From assembly GCF_004854025.1 (NCBI RefSeq), contig NZ_STGM01000003.1, positions 1-64,000 of the forward strand: a stretch of 64,000 bases of DNA, given 5' to 3'. The DNA is from Microbacterium hydrothermale (GTDB taxonomy: Bacteria; Actinomycetota; Actinomycetes; Actinomycetales; Microbacteriaceae). A program made the translations under genes and the position numbers. Each line of letters opens with the position of its first letter. Positions within the stretch are counted from its first letter, which is position 1. Below, piece by piece: positions 8,952 to 16,561 of this stretch. The notes under the pieces are model-generated. The model had not been told where the DNA came from. It ran no database searches and saw nothing but the letters and a program-made list of their open reading frames with translations.

Positions 8952-9746
8952 TCAGGCCGTGCGCGACGCGCTGAACGGGTTCGTCAGGGCCGCGGCGGCC
9001 TCGCGCAGCGCCGCACCGACGCGCGCGACGCGCTCGGCAGTGGCATCCGCGGCGGGGATGCCGACGCCGAGGGCCAGCTGAGGATCTCCCGGCGCCCATC
9101 CCTCGAGCGGGACGGCGACGCCGACGATGCCGCGGAAGGACTCCTCCTCGTCGACCGCCCACCCGCGCTCGCGCGCGGCGGCCAGCTTGGCGAGCACCGC
9201 GTCGACGTCGACCGTGCTGTGCTCGGTGAGCTTCGGCACGGAACCCTCGCGCGACAGGAGGGAGCGGACGTCGTCATCGGCACGCGTCATCAGCAGCGCA
9301 CGGCCGGTCGCCGACAGCGCCGCGGGCAGTCGCGACCCAAGCGGGGTTCCCAGGCGCACCGAGCGCGACCCCTCGTACCGCGCGAGGTAGAGCGCGTCGG
9401 CGTCGTCGAGCACGGCGACCTGCACGAGCTCGTTCTGCAGCACGGGAGAGCTCTCGCAGACGGCGTAGAACTCGCGCACCTGGTTGAACTGCGCGGCGAA
9501 GGCGCCGCCCAGTTCGGCCGTGCGGATGCCGAGTCGATACCCCAGCGGGACACGCTCGATCATGCGACCCGCCTCGAGGGAGAGGCAGAGATTCGCGGTC
9601 GACGACTTCGCCAGGCCCAGCCCGGAGGCGAGCTCGGTCAGCGTGAGCGTGCGTCCGGCCTCGGCGAGGAGGCCGAGCAGCCGGATGCTGCGACCCACCG
9701 CGGGGGCGGGATCGCGCGCGAAGGCGGTCGCGTCGTCGTCGCTCAT
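8952..9746 (-). CDS. IclR-family transcriptional regulator
   Basis: This 264-residue regulator has an N-terminal winged helix (about residues 14-75; TLTELASGLGLAKSSTAN is the recognition region) and a C-terminal IclR effector domain (about 80-255; ALLMTRAD, RGIVGVAVPL). GGGAG lies 5 nt before ATG 9746. It sits 37 nt behind the D-2-hydroxyacid dehydrogenase on the same strand, so the two are probably one transcript and the regulator would control its own synthesis through the 10897-10920 operator. Known family members sense small carboxylates or aromatics; the effector here is unknown. Confidence 0.88.
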   Translation of the reverse strand: MSDDDATAFARDPAPAVGRSIRLLGLLAEAGRTLTLTELASGLGLAKSSTANLCLSLEAGRMIERVPLGYRLGIRTAELGGAFAAQFNQVREFYAVCESSPVLQNELVQVAVLDDADALYLARYEGSRSVRLGTPLGSRLPAALSATGRALLMTRADDDVRSLLSREGSVPKLTEHSTVDVDAVLAKLAAARERGWAVDEEESFRGIVGVAVPLEGWAPGDPQLALGVGIPAADATAERVARVGAALREAAAALTNPFSASRTA

Positions 9747-9783
9747 CGGGACTCCCGTTCTCGGACGTCGCTCACGCGGCGCC

Positions 9784-10839
9784 TCAGTAGAACTCGACCG
9801 TATCGACAACGGCGCGCAACGGCTCGCCATCGAGAAGGCGCGTGGCGTTCTCGGCGAAGCGACGGGCGATGCGCTCCTCCTCCTTGCGGTTCAGCGCCGC
9901 GGTGTGCGGGCTGACCAGCACGCGCGGATGCCGCCAGAGCGGCGAGTCGGTCGGAAGGGGTTCGGTCTCGAAGACGTCGAGGGCGGCGAACGCGACGCGA
10001 CCGTCGTCGAGGGCGTCGAGCAGCACCTCTTCGTCGATCACCGTGCCGCGACCGACGCTCGCGAGGATCACGCCGGGCTTCACCGCCGAGAGGACCTCGG
10101 CGCCGATGAGGTGGTGGGTCTGATCCGTTCCCGGGAGGGTGACCACGACGGCATCCACCTCCGACACGGCGGCGACGAGATCGTCGAGGGGGATCAGGCG
10201 ATCGACCCCCTCGACGGGGGCGCCGGATCGGGTGGTCCCCCAGACCTGCGCGCCGAGGGCGTGGAACCGGCGCGCGCACTCCGCTCCGATGCCGCCGAGA
10301 CCCACGACCAGCACGGTCATCTCGTCGACCTGGCGCATCTCCCAGCGATCGGTCCACTGCCGGTCGGCCTGCTGCTGTGCGAGACGCGGGAGGTCTTTGG
10401 CGCCCGCGAGCACGCCGAACACGGCGAACTCGGCCAGCGGGCCGCCGTGCACGCCGGCGCTCGTGGTGAAGACGATGCGGTCGAGGGACTCGGGGGCGAG
10501 GCCCGCGGCCTTCACCTGCCCTCCCCCGCCGGCCGCGGTGGTCATGACCCACCTGAGGCGGGGATTGGCGGCGACCGTGCGCGCGAGGGCGGCGGGATCG
10601 ACGTCGGGGATGCCGAAGAGAGCGTCGGCGGAGTCGACCAGGTCGTCGAAGGCCTGCTGCTGCGCGGGGGTGCGTTCGTGCGCCGGGTCGCCCGACCAGT
10701 CGGCGGGGCCGCGCATCGGGCGCACGAGGGACGCGTCGCGCACGAGCTCGAGGCGCGGTTCGAGGCGCTCGATCAGCCGGCAGTGCTCCTCGCTCAGCGG
10801 CACCGCCACCACCGCGCGTAGGCTTTCGCTCGTCGACAT
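9784..10839 (-). CDS. D-isomer-specific 2-hydroxyacid dehydrogenase
   Basis: This 351-residue NAD(P)-dependent reductase/dehydrogenase has the Rossmann motif VVGLGGIGAECARRF. The catalytic Arg is in SVGRGTVIDEE, the Glu in VFETEPLP, and the His in VSPHTA. The N-terminal half is longer than usual (Gly-rich loop TTAAGGGGQVK). The substrate is probably a 2-keto acid such as glyoxylate, hydroxypyruvate or 2-ketoaldonate. A much longer open frame continues upstream through the divergent gene and is not real. ATG 10839 has GGAGGGAG 6 nt upstream. Confidence 0.88.
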   Translation of the reverse strand: MSTSESLRAVVAVPLSEEHCRLIERLEPRLELVRDASLVRPMRGPADWSGDPAHERTPAQQQAFDDLVDSADALFGIPDVDPAALARTVAANPRLRWVMTTAAGGGGQVKAAGLAPESLDRIVFTTSAGVHGGPLAEFAVFGVLAGAKDLPRLAQQQADRQWTDRWEMRQVDEMTVLVVGLGGIGAECARRFHALGAQVWGTTRSGAPVEGVDRLIPLDDLVAAVSEVDAVVVTLPGTDQTHHLIGAEVLSAVKPGVILASVGRGTVIDEEVLLDALDDGRVAFAALDVFETEPLPTDSPLWRHPRVLVSPHTAALNRKEEERIARRFAENATRLLDGEPLRAVVDTVEFY

Positions 10840-10882
10840 CGTCGTCTCCCTCCGTCGGGGCCCGGTCCGCGGACACCTCGTC

Positions 10883-10932
10883 GTGGTACACCATACTGAA
10901 CTCTGTTCAACCTGTTGTCCAGTCGATAGGAT
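10883..10932. promoter_or_regulatory. Divergent promoter with IclR-type operator
   Basis: Minus strand: TTGAAC (10910-10905) with TACCAC (10888-10883) at 16 bp could be the dehydrogenase promoter. Plus strand: TAGGAT (10927-10932) stands 6 nt before ATG 10939. Two overlapping repeats fill the region: TGAAC-TCT-GTTCA (10897-10909), and GTTCAACCTGTTGTCC (10905-10920). The second matches the transporter site GTTCAATATGTTGAAC in its first six bases and in the central GTTG. Confidence 0.55.
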
Positions 10933-10938
10933 GCCGCC

Positions 10939-11850
10939 ATGACCACCCTCGATGACGAGTCCGGCCCGCTCCCCGCTTCCTCCGACGTCCGCGTCGGCGT
11001 CTGGGGACTGGGGGCGATGGGCGAGCCGATGGCTTGGCACCTCCTCGACGCACGGGGGTCGCTCACCGTGCACGCCCGACGCGAACGGCGCGCGCTCACC
11101 GACGCCGGGGCGCACTGGGCTCCCACCGCCCGCGACCTCGCCGCCGCGTGCGACGCGATCCTCGTGATGCTGCCCGACCTCCCCCAGCTCGACGAGCACC
11201 TCGAGGGTCCGGACGGACTCCTCGCGGGCGTCGAGGGGCGCGAGCTCCTCCTCATGATCGGATCCACCTCGTCGCCCGTGGGCGTGCGCGAGCTCGCCGA
11301 GCGCCTGCCGGACGGCATCCGCGTCGTCGACTGCCCCGTGTCGGGCGGGCAGGACGGCGCGACGGCGGGGACCCTGTCGATCATGCTCGGCGGCGACACG
11401 GCCGACACCGACCTCGCCGCGTCGCTCCTCGAGCCGTGCGGCACCCCGGTGCGCCTCGGACCGCTCGGCGCCGGCGAGGTCGCGAAGGCGTGCAATCAGA
11501 TGGTCGTCGCGGCGACCATCGTCGCGCTCGGCGAAGCGACCGAGCTCGCCGCCCGCTCGGGCGTCGACCCGGCGGCTCTCTGGGACCTGCTCGGCGGCGG
11601 CTACGCGGGCTCGAACCTGCTGGCCAGTCGCCGCGACAAGCTCGTGCACGGCGACGACTCCCCCAGCGGCATCGCGCAGTACATGGTGAAGGACCTGGGC
11701 TTCGCCGCCGACGTGGCCGCGGCCACCGACACGCGACCCGCGCTGCTGCCCGCCCTGCGCGCGACCTTCCACGAGATCGTCGAGCGCGGCCTCGGCGAGC
11801 GCGACATCGCCGTGACCCGGCGTTTCACGGCCGAGCGCAGCGCCGACTGA
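10939..11850 (+). CDS. 3-hydroxyisobutyrate dehydrogenase-family oxidoreductase
   Basis: This 303-residue beta-hydroxyacid dehydrogenase has the nucleotide motif VGVWGLGAMGEPMAWHL, the substrate loop DCPVSGGQDGATAGTLSIML, and the catalytic Lys in GAGEVAKACNQM. Relatives include tartronate semialdehyde reductase and 3-hydroxyisobutyrate dehydrogenase. It is divergent from the D-2-hydroxyacid dehydrogenase and shares its operator region. The mRNA may be leaderless, because TAGGAT ends 6 nt before the ATG. AGGA at 7 nt could alternatively serve as a weak ribosome site. Confidence 0.88.
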   Translation: MTTLDDESGPLPASSDVRVGVWGLGAMGEPMAWHLLDARGSLTVHARRERRALTDAGAHWAPTARDLAAACDAILVMLPDLPQLDEHLEGPDGLLAGVEGRELLLMIGSTSSPVGVRELAERLPDGIRVVDCPVSGGQDGATAGTLSIMLGGDTADTDLAASLLEPCGTPVRLGPLGAGEVAKACNQMVVAATIVALGEATELAARSGVDPAALWDLLGGGYAGSNLLASRRDKLVHGDDSPSGIAQYMVKDLGFAADVAAATDTRPALLPALRATFHEIVERGLGERDIAVTRRFTAERSAD

Positions 11851-11861
11851 CGGGCGAACGA

Positions 11862-11895
11862 GAACGCCCCGGGGGCCGCGGCCACCGGGGCGTTC
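11862..11895. terminator. Bidirectional terminator
   Basis: The stem GAACGCCCCGG/CCGGGGCGTTC (11862-11872 with 11885-11895) has GGCCGCGGCC inside the loop. It lies in the 53-bp gap between convergent genes. Confidence 0.75.
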
Positions 11896-11903
11896 GTCGT
11901 CGT

Positions 11904-12905
11904 TCAGAGCGCGAAGACGACCTTGCCGGAGCGCTGCGAGTCACGGGCCGTGGCGAAGGCCTCGGCGGCATCCGTCACCGCGAACTCGTGCGTCAGGGCG
12001 CTCTCGATGCCCGGGGTGGTCGCGAGCAGCTCCACCGCGCGGTCGATCTCGTCGCGGAAGCGGAACGCCCCCAGATACCGCACCTCTTTCGAGATGAAGG
12101 GGGCGAGGTTCACCGGGCGCGGATCGTCGGGGAGCATTCCAACCTGCACGACGGTGCCGCCGGGACGCACCGCCTTCAGCGCCGTCGAGATCGAGACGGG
12201 CACTCCCGAGCACTCCAGCACGACGGCGTAGGCGTTCGCCTCGACCGCCTCGGTCGAGACATCGACAGTGGCCGCCGCCCCGAGGGCCATGGCGCGCTCG
12301 AGCGGACCGGCGAGGACGTCGGTCGCCGTGACGCGGGCTCCGGCCGCGACCGCGGCGGCCACGGCCATCAGGCCGATCGGTCCCGACCCGGTGACGAGCA
12401 CCTCGAGCCCCTCCACGTCTCCGGCCTTGCCGAGCGCGTGCAGGGCGACGGCGAGCGGCTCGGCCAGCACCGCGCGGCGCACGGGCAGCTCCTGCGGCAG
12501 CACGCGCACCATGTCGGCCTCGACGACGAGGTACTCGGATGCCGCGCCCTGCGTGTGCGGCCAGGTCGAGGCGCTGCCCAGGTACGACCCGCCCGGCCAC
12601 AGGTGCGGCGCGTCCTCGATGCCCGGGCGCGGCGTCCCGAAGCGCGCGGGGTGCGCGGTGACCGGCGTCCCCGGCGCCAGGGCCCCGGAGGGGTCGAGAT
12701 CGACCCGACCGGAGAGCTCGTGACCGGGGACCAGCGGCTCGCGCACGACGAACGCCCCGTTGGCGCCCTCGTAGTAGTAGTGCAGGTCGGATCCGCAGAT
12801 GCCGACGTACTCCACGCGCAGGCGCACCTGCCCCTCGCCGGGCTCGGGCACGGCCACCTCGCGCACCTCGGCGGTGAGCGCCTTCTCGATCAGCAGCGAT
12901 TTCAT
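11904..12905 (-). CDS. Zinc-type alcohol dehydrogenase, L-idonate 5-dehydrogenase-like
   Basis: This 333-residue medium-chain dehydrogenase keeps catalytic-zinc landmarks (YVGICGSDLHYY, VPGHELSGRV, EPLAVALHAL) and the NAD motif VTGSGPIGLMA. The region that normally carries the four structural-zinc cysteines has none (PARFGTPRPGIEDAPHLW, about residues 87-104). It lies downstream of a gluconate-5-dehydrogenase-like SDR and a GntP permease, which points to L-idonate to 5-ketogluconate oxidation; this is inference from context and similarity. The ribosome site GAGAGG precedes ATG 12905. Confidence 0.82.
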   Translation of the reverse strand: MKSLLIEKALTAEVREVAVPEPGEGQVRLRVEYVGICGSDLHYYYEGANGAFVVREPLVPGHELSGRVDLDPSGALAPGTPVTAHPARFGTPRPGIEDAPHLWPGGSYLGSASTWPHTQGAASEYLVVEADMVRVLPQELPVRRAVLAEPLAVALHALGKAGDVEGLEVLVTGSGPIGLMAVAAAVAAGARVTATDVLAGPLERAMALGAAATVDVSTEAVEANAYAVVLECSGVPVSISTALKAVRPGGTVVQVGMLPDDPRPVNLAPFISKEVRYLGAFRFRDEIDRAVELLATTPGIESALTHEFAVTDAAEAFATARDSQRSGKVVFAL

Positions 12906-12924
12906 CGGTGCATCCTCTCCGCGG

Positions 12925-13704
12925 TCAGACGACCGCCGTCATCCCGCCGTCGACGAAGATGTTCTGTCCCGAGACGAAGCTCGACGCGTCGGAGGCGAGG
13001 AACAGCAGGGCTCCCCGCAGCTCGTCGAAGTCGCCCCAGCGCGCGGCCGGCGTGCGCTGGGTCAACCAGCGCGTGAAGTCGGGGTCGTCGACCAGGTCGC
13101 GGTTCATCTCGGTCGCGAAGTACCCCGGGCTGAGGGCGTTGACCTGGATGCCGAAGCGCGCGAGGTCGGCGGCCATGCCCGCGGTCAGCTGCGCGACGCC
13201 GCCCTTCGTCGCCGAGTAGGGCGCGATCGTCTGGCGCGCGAGGCGCGACTGCACCGAGGCGACGTTGACGATCTTGCCCGAGCCGCGCGCGACCATCGCG
13301 GGCGTGACGAAGCGCGAGACGTAGAACACCCCGGAGAGGTTGGCCGCGACGATGTCGTCCCAGTCGGAGACGACGAACTCGTGGATCGGCGCCCGGCGCT
13401 GCACCCCGGCGTTGTTGACGAGGATGTCGGGGACGCCCACCTGCGCGAGCAGCTCGCCGACCGCGGACTCGACCGCCGCGGCATCCGTCACATCGAACGT
13501 GACCGCGTGCGCGGGACGGCCCGACAGCTCCTCGGCCTCGGCGCGGGTGTCTTCGACGGCCGCCGCGTCGCGTCCGTGCACGACGACCCGTGCTCCCCCG
13601 CGCGCGAGCGTCAGGGCGAGCGCCCGACCGAGGCCGCGGGACGACCCCGTGACCAGGGCGAGGCGGTCGGAGACGTCGAACAGGTCGGCGTTCGCGCCGC
13701 TCAC
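12925..13704 (-). CDS. SDR oxidoreductase, gluconate 5-dehydrogenase-like
   Basis: This 259-residue short-chain dehydrogenase has the cofactor motif TGSSRGLGRAL, NNAGVQRR, and a catalytic Ser (VASVQSR) with Tyr-x3-Lys (PYSATKGG). In the idonate pathway the matching enzyme (IdnO) reduces 5-ketogluconate to gluconate. The start is GTG 13704, overlapping the permease stop as GTGA, with GGAG 7 nt before it. The open frame continues further upstream inside the permease, which is a shadow. It is translationally coupled to the permease. Confidence 0.85.
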   Translation of the reverse strand: MSGANADLFDVSDRLALVTGSSRGLGRALALTLARGGARVVVHGRDAAAVEDTRAEAEELSGRPAHAVTFDVTDAAAVESAVGELLAQVGVPDILVNNAGVQRRAPIHEFVVSDWDDIVAANLSGVFYVSRFVTPAMVARGSGKIVNVASVQSRLARQTIAPYSATKGGVAQLTAGMAADLARFGIQVNALSPGYFATEMNRDLVDDPDFTRWLTQRTPAARWGDFDELRGALLFLASDASSFVSGQNIFVDGGMTAVV

Positions 13705-15089
13705 AGGAGGGCTCCGATGCCGAAGACGAGCAGCGCGGCGAGGAAGCCGAGCACCGACTCGATCGCCTGCTGCACGGTCCACGTTTTCAGCGTGGTCTTG
13801 ACGTCCATGCCCATCAGGCGACCCACGAGCCAGAAGCCCGAGTCGTTGACGTGACCCGCGAAGACGGATCCGGCCGCCGTGGCCAGCGTGATGGCCACGA
13901 CCTGCAGCGGCGAGAAGTCGCCCGCCATGACGGCCGGAGCGGCGAGGCCCGCGGCGGTGACGAGGGCGACGGTCGCCGAGCCCTGGGCCAGGCGGAGGAT
14001 CACGGCGATGATGTACGCGGCGACGATGACCGGCAGTCCGAGGTCGCTCAGGCTGTCGGCGAGTGCATCGCCGATCCCCGACGCGCGCAGCACGGCACCG
14101 AACATGCCGCCGGCGCCGGTGATGAGGATGACCGAGCAGACCGGGCCGAGGGCCGAGTCGACGACCTTCTCGAGCGCCGTGCCGTTCTCACCGCGGCGGA
14201 AGCCGAACACGACGGTGGCCACGAGCACGGTGATGAGCAGGGCGACGGGCGAGTTGCCGAGCAGGATGAGCACCTGCACGAGCGTGTTGTCGGTGGGGAC
14301 GACGCCGGCGGCGCCGAGGGTCGTGAGACCCGTGTTGAGGAAGATGAGCAGCATCGGCAGCAGCAGCACGGCGATGACCGTGAGCGGCTTGGGCGGGTTG
14401 GCGGGCTGGTCGGCGTCGACGTCGCCGAAGAGCGCGGGGACCGGCAGCACGATGCGCTTCGCGATGAACTTGCCCCAGAGGTAACCCGAGAGGTACCAGA
14501 TCGGGAAGGCGATGAGCAGGCCGACGATGAGGACGAGGCCGAGGTTGGCGCCGTACAGACCGCTCGCGGTGACGGGACCGGGGTGCGGCGGCAGGAAGAC
14601 GTGCATGACCGAGAAGGCGGCGGCGGCCGGGAGGCCGAACAGCAGCACGTTGTTGCCCGAGACGCGGCGGGCGATCGCGAAGATGATGGGGAGCATCATC
14701 ACCAGGCCGGCGTCGAAGAACATCGGGAAGCCGAGGATGAGCGACACGATGCCGAGCGCGAAGGGCGCCCGCTTCTCGCCGAACACCCGCACGAACGTCT
14801 CGGCGAGCGATTGCGCGCCGCCGGAGTGCTCGATGAGGCGGCCGAGCATCGCCCCGAGCGCGACGAGCAGCGCGACCGTGCCGAGGGTTCCTCCGAATCC
14901 TCCGGTCAGGGTCGTCACGATCGTCGACACCGGGATGCCGGCGACGAACGCCGTCACGAGCGACACGATGATGAGCGCGAGGAAGGCGTGCACCTTCAGC
15001 CAGATGATGAGCACGAGGATGAGCGCGATCGCGCCCGCGGCGATGGCGAGCAGGGGCGCCGTGCCGAGTGTCTGGGTCCAGTCGTCCAA
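13701..15089 (-). CDS. GntP-family gluconate/idonate:H+ symporter
   Basis: This 462-residue, highly hydrophobic protein has about 12-14 predicted helices and GntP-family signatures: GFPMFFDAGLVMMLPI, the FLPPHPGPVTASGLYGAN loop, and GHVNDSGFWLVGR near the C terminus. It imports gluconate or idonate across the membrane. The start codon is TTG 15089, with GGAG 5 nt upstream. It is the first gene of the permease-SDR-Zn-dehydrogenase transcript and is divergent from the GntR regulator. Confidence 0.92.
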   Translation of the reverse strand: MDDWTQTLGTAPLLAIAAGAIALILVLIIWLKVHAFLALIIVSLVTAFVAGIPVSTIVTTLTGGFGGTLGTVALLVALGAMLGRLIEHSGGAQSLAETFVRVFGEKRAPFALGIVSLILGFPMFFDAGLVMMLPIIFAIARRVSGNNVLLFGLPAAAAFSVMHVFLPPHPGPVTASGLYGANLGLVLIVGLLIAFPIWYLSGYLWGKFIAKRIVLPVPALFGDVDADQPANPPKPLTVIAVLLLPMLLIFLNTGLTTLGAAGVVPTDNTLVQVLILLGNSPVALLITVLVATVVFGFRRGENGTALEKVVDSALGPVCSVILITGAGGMFGAVLRASGIGDALADSLSDLGLPVIVAAYIIAVILRLAQGSATVALVTAAGLAAPAVMAGDFSPLQVVAITLATAAGSVFAGHVNDSGFWLVGRLMGMDVKTTLKTWTVQQAIESVLGFLAALLVFGIGALL

Positions 15090-15180
15090 GAGATCTCCGT
15101 TGATTCAGCCGGTCGGACGCGGGGTCGGGCATGCTGTGAACGCCGTGCGTCCGCCGGGGCGGTCACGGCATCTTCACACA

Positions 15181-15222
15181 ATGATCATATTTTTGACAAG
15201 ATAAGGTCGTATCAACCGACCT
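15181..15222. promoter_or_regulatory. Operator-like repeats between permease and GntR genes
   Basis: This AT-rich patch holds the palindrome ATGATCAT (15181-15188). It also holds the inverted repeat AGGTCG-N7-CGACCT (15204-15222), which ends just before the GntR ribosome site AAGGAGG. Its position suits autoregulation and control of the divergent permease operon. I could not fix the -10 and -35 boxes. Confidence 0.45.
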
Positions 15223-15233
15223 AAGGAGGGGTC

Positions 15234-15929
15234 ATGGCCCGCGCCTCACACGGATCGCTGGTGGATGCCATCGGCATGCGGGTCGTCGACGGCGACCTCC
15301 CCGCCGGTCACGTGCTGACCCTCGCCGCCCTCGAAGAGGAGTACGCCGTCTCGCGGACCGTCGTACGCGAGGCCGTGCGCGTGCTCGAGGCCATGGGCAT
15401 GCTCGAGCAGCGCCGCCGCGTCGGGATCACCGTGCGCCCGGCCGCCCACTGGAGCGCCCTGGACACCCGGCTGATCGGCTGGCAGCTGGCTGGGCGTCGC
15501 CGCGACCAGCTGATCGTCAACACGACCGAGCTTCGGGCCGCGATCGAGCCCGTGGCCGCGCGCCTCAGCGCCCGCCGCGCGACCGACCTGCAGCGCGGCG
15601 AGATCCTCCGCCTCGCCGAGGAGCTCGACAGGCTCGGAGCCGCCGGCCTCGGGAACTCCCCCGAGTACCTTGCGGCCGACATCGCCTTCCACGACCTGAT
15701 CCTGCTCTCCAGCGGCAACCTCATGCTCGCGGCGGCACGAGCCCCCATCGCCGCCGCGATCGAGGGACGCGCGATGCACGGACTGACGCCCGGCATCCCG
15801 AACCCCGACGCGCTCGACAACCACGTGGCGACGGCCGCCGCGATCGCCCGGGCCGACGCCGACGCCGCCGAGGAGCACACGCGACGATACGTCGCGGCCG
15901 TCCTCAGCGAAGTCCGCCTGACCATCTGA
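15234..15929 (+). CDS. GntR-family regulator, FCD (FadR) subgroup
   Basis: This 231-residue protein has an N-terminal winged helix (about residues 8-72; LAALEEEYAVSRTVVREAVR, MGMLEQRRRVGITV). A C-terminal all-helical FCD ligand domain (about 90-225) has the metal-binding pattern of this subgroup (FHDLILLSSGN, DNHVATAAAIARAD). The strong ribosome site AAGGAGGGG lies before ATG 15234. It lies between the divergent permease operon and gluconokinase, so it is the probable repressor of idonate/gluconate use, released by a sugar acid. Confidence 0.9.
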   Translation: MARASHGSLVDAIGMRVVDGDLPAGHVLTLAALEEEYAVSRTVVREAVRVLEAMGMLEQRRRVGITVRPAAHWSALDTRLIGWQLAGRRRDQLIVNTTELRAAIEPVAARLSARRATDLQRGEILRLAEELDRLGAAGLGNSPEYLAADIAFHDLILLSSGNLMLAAARAPIAAAIEGRAMHGLTPGIPNPDALDNHVATAAAIARADADAAEEHTRRYVAAVLSEVRLTI

Positions 15930-15956
15930 CCCCTTCCCCCGACGAAGAGAGAAGCC

Positions 15957-16475
15957 ATGACCGTCCCTGTCCCCGTCCTCGTGTTCATGGGCCCCGCCGG
16001 CACCGGCAAGTCCACCGTCGCCGGCATGCTCGCCGGTCGCCTCGGGTGGGACTTCCAAGAGGGCGACGACCTGCACCCCGCCGAGAACGTCGCGAAGATG
16101 GCCTCCGGTCACGCGCTGAACGACGACGACCGCTGGCCCTGGCTCGACCGGGTCGCGGGATGGATCGACGAGCAGATCGCCGCCGGGCGGCCCGGGATCG
16201 TCACGTGCTCCGCGCTCAAGCGGAGCTACCGCGACGTGCTGCGGCGCGACGACGTGACCTTCGTCCTGCTGATGGGCGACCCGAAGCTCGTGCTCGAGCG
16301 CCTGCTGCGCCGACAGGGGCACTACATGCCGCCGTCGCTGCTGACGTCGCAGTTCGAGACGCTGGAGATGCCGGATGCCGACGAGCAGGCGATCCGCGTC
16401 GACCTCGACCTGACCCCGGGTGAGCAGGTGCAGGAGGTCGTCGACCGCCTCCAGCTCACGCACACCCCGTCCTGA
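15957..16475 (+). CDS. gntK: Gluconokinase
   Basis: This 172-residue P-loop kinase phosphorylates D-gluconate to 6-phosphogluconate. The Walker A motif is GPAGTGKST (about residues 12-20). GDDLHPAENVAKMASGHALND is the gluconate-binding signature, and RQGHYMPPSLLTSQFETLE closes the family pattern. It lies 27 nt after the GntR gene and is probably co-transcribed with it. Its product is the substrate of the next gene, 6-phosphogluconate dehydrogenase. Confidence 0.95.
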   Translation: MTVPVPVLVFMGPAGTGKSTVAGMLAGRLGWDFQEGDDLHPAENVAKMASGHALNDDDRWPWLDRVAGWIDEQIAAGRPGIVTCSALKRSYRDVLRRDDVTFVLLMGDPKLVLERLLRRQGHYMPPSLLTSQFETLEMPDADEQAIRVDLDLTPGEQVQEVVDRLQLTHTPS

Positions 16476-16480
16476 ACCAC

Positions 16481-16520
16481 ACGCGGGCCGAGCCGATAAA
16501 GTGACGGAGGCGGCCCGCGT
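16481..16520 (+). terminator. Hairpin between gntK and gnd
   Basis: A perfect 10-bp inverted repeat, ACGCGGGCCG (16481-16490) and CGGCCCGCGT (16511-16520), surrounds a 20-nt loop. The loop contains GATAAAGT, a plausible -10 box for gnd. It may end gntK transcription while a new gnd transcript starts within it. Confidence 0.6.
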
Positions 16521-16561
16521 GAGCCCGCCCACCCCCTTCGCACCTGAATACGGAGCAACGC

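Noticed and set aside
9784..11772. Single 662-residue dehydrogenase fusion
   Set aside because: The upstream half of the open frame is antisense to the intact divergent dehydrogenase. The real gene starts at ATG 10839 with a strong ribosome site.
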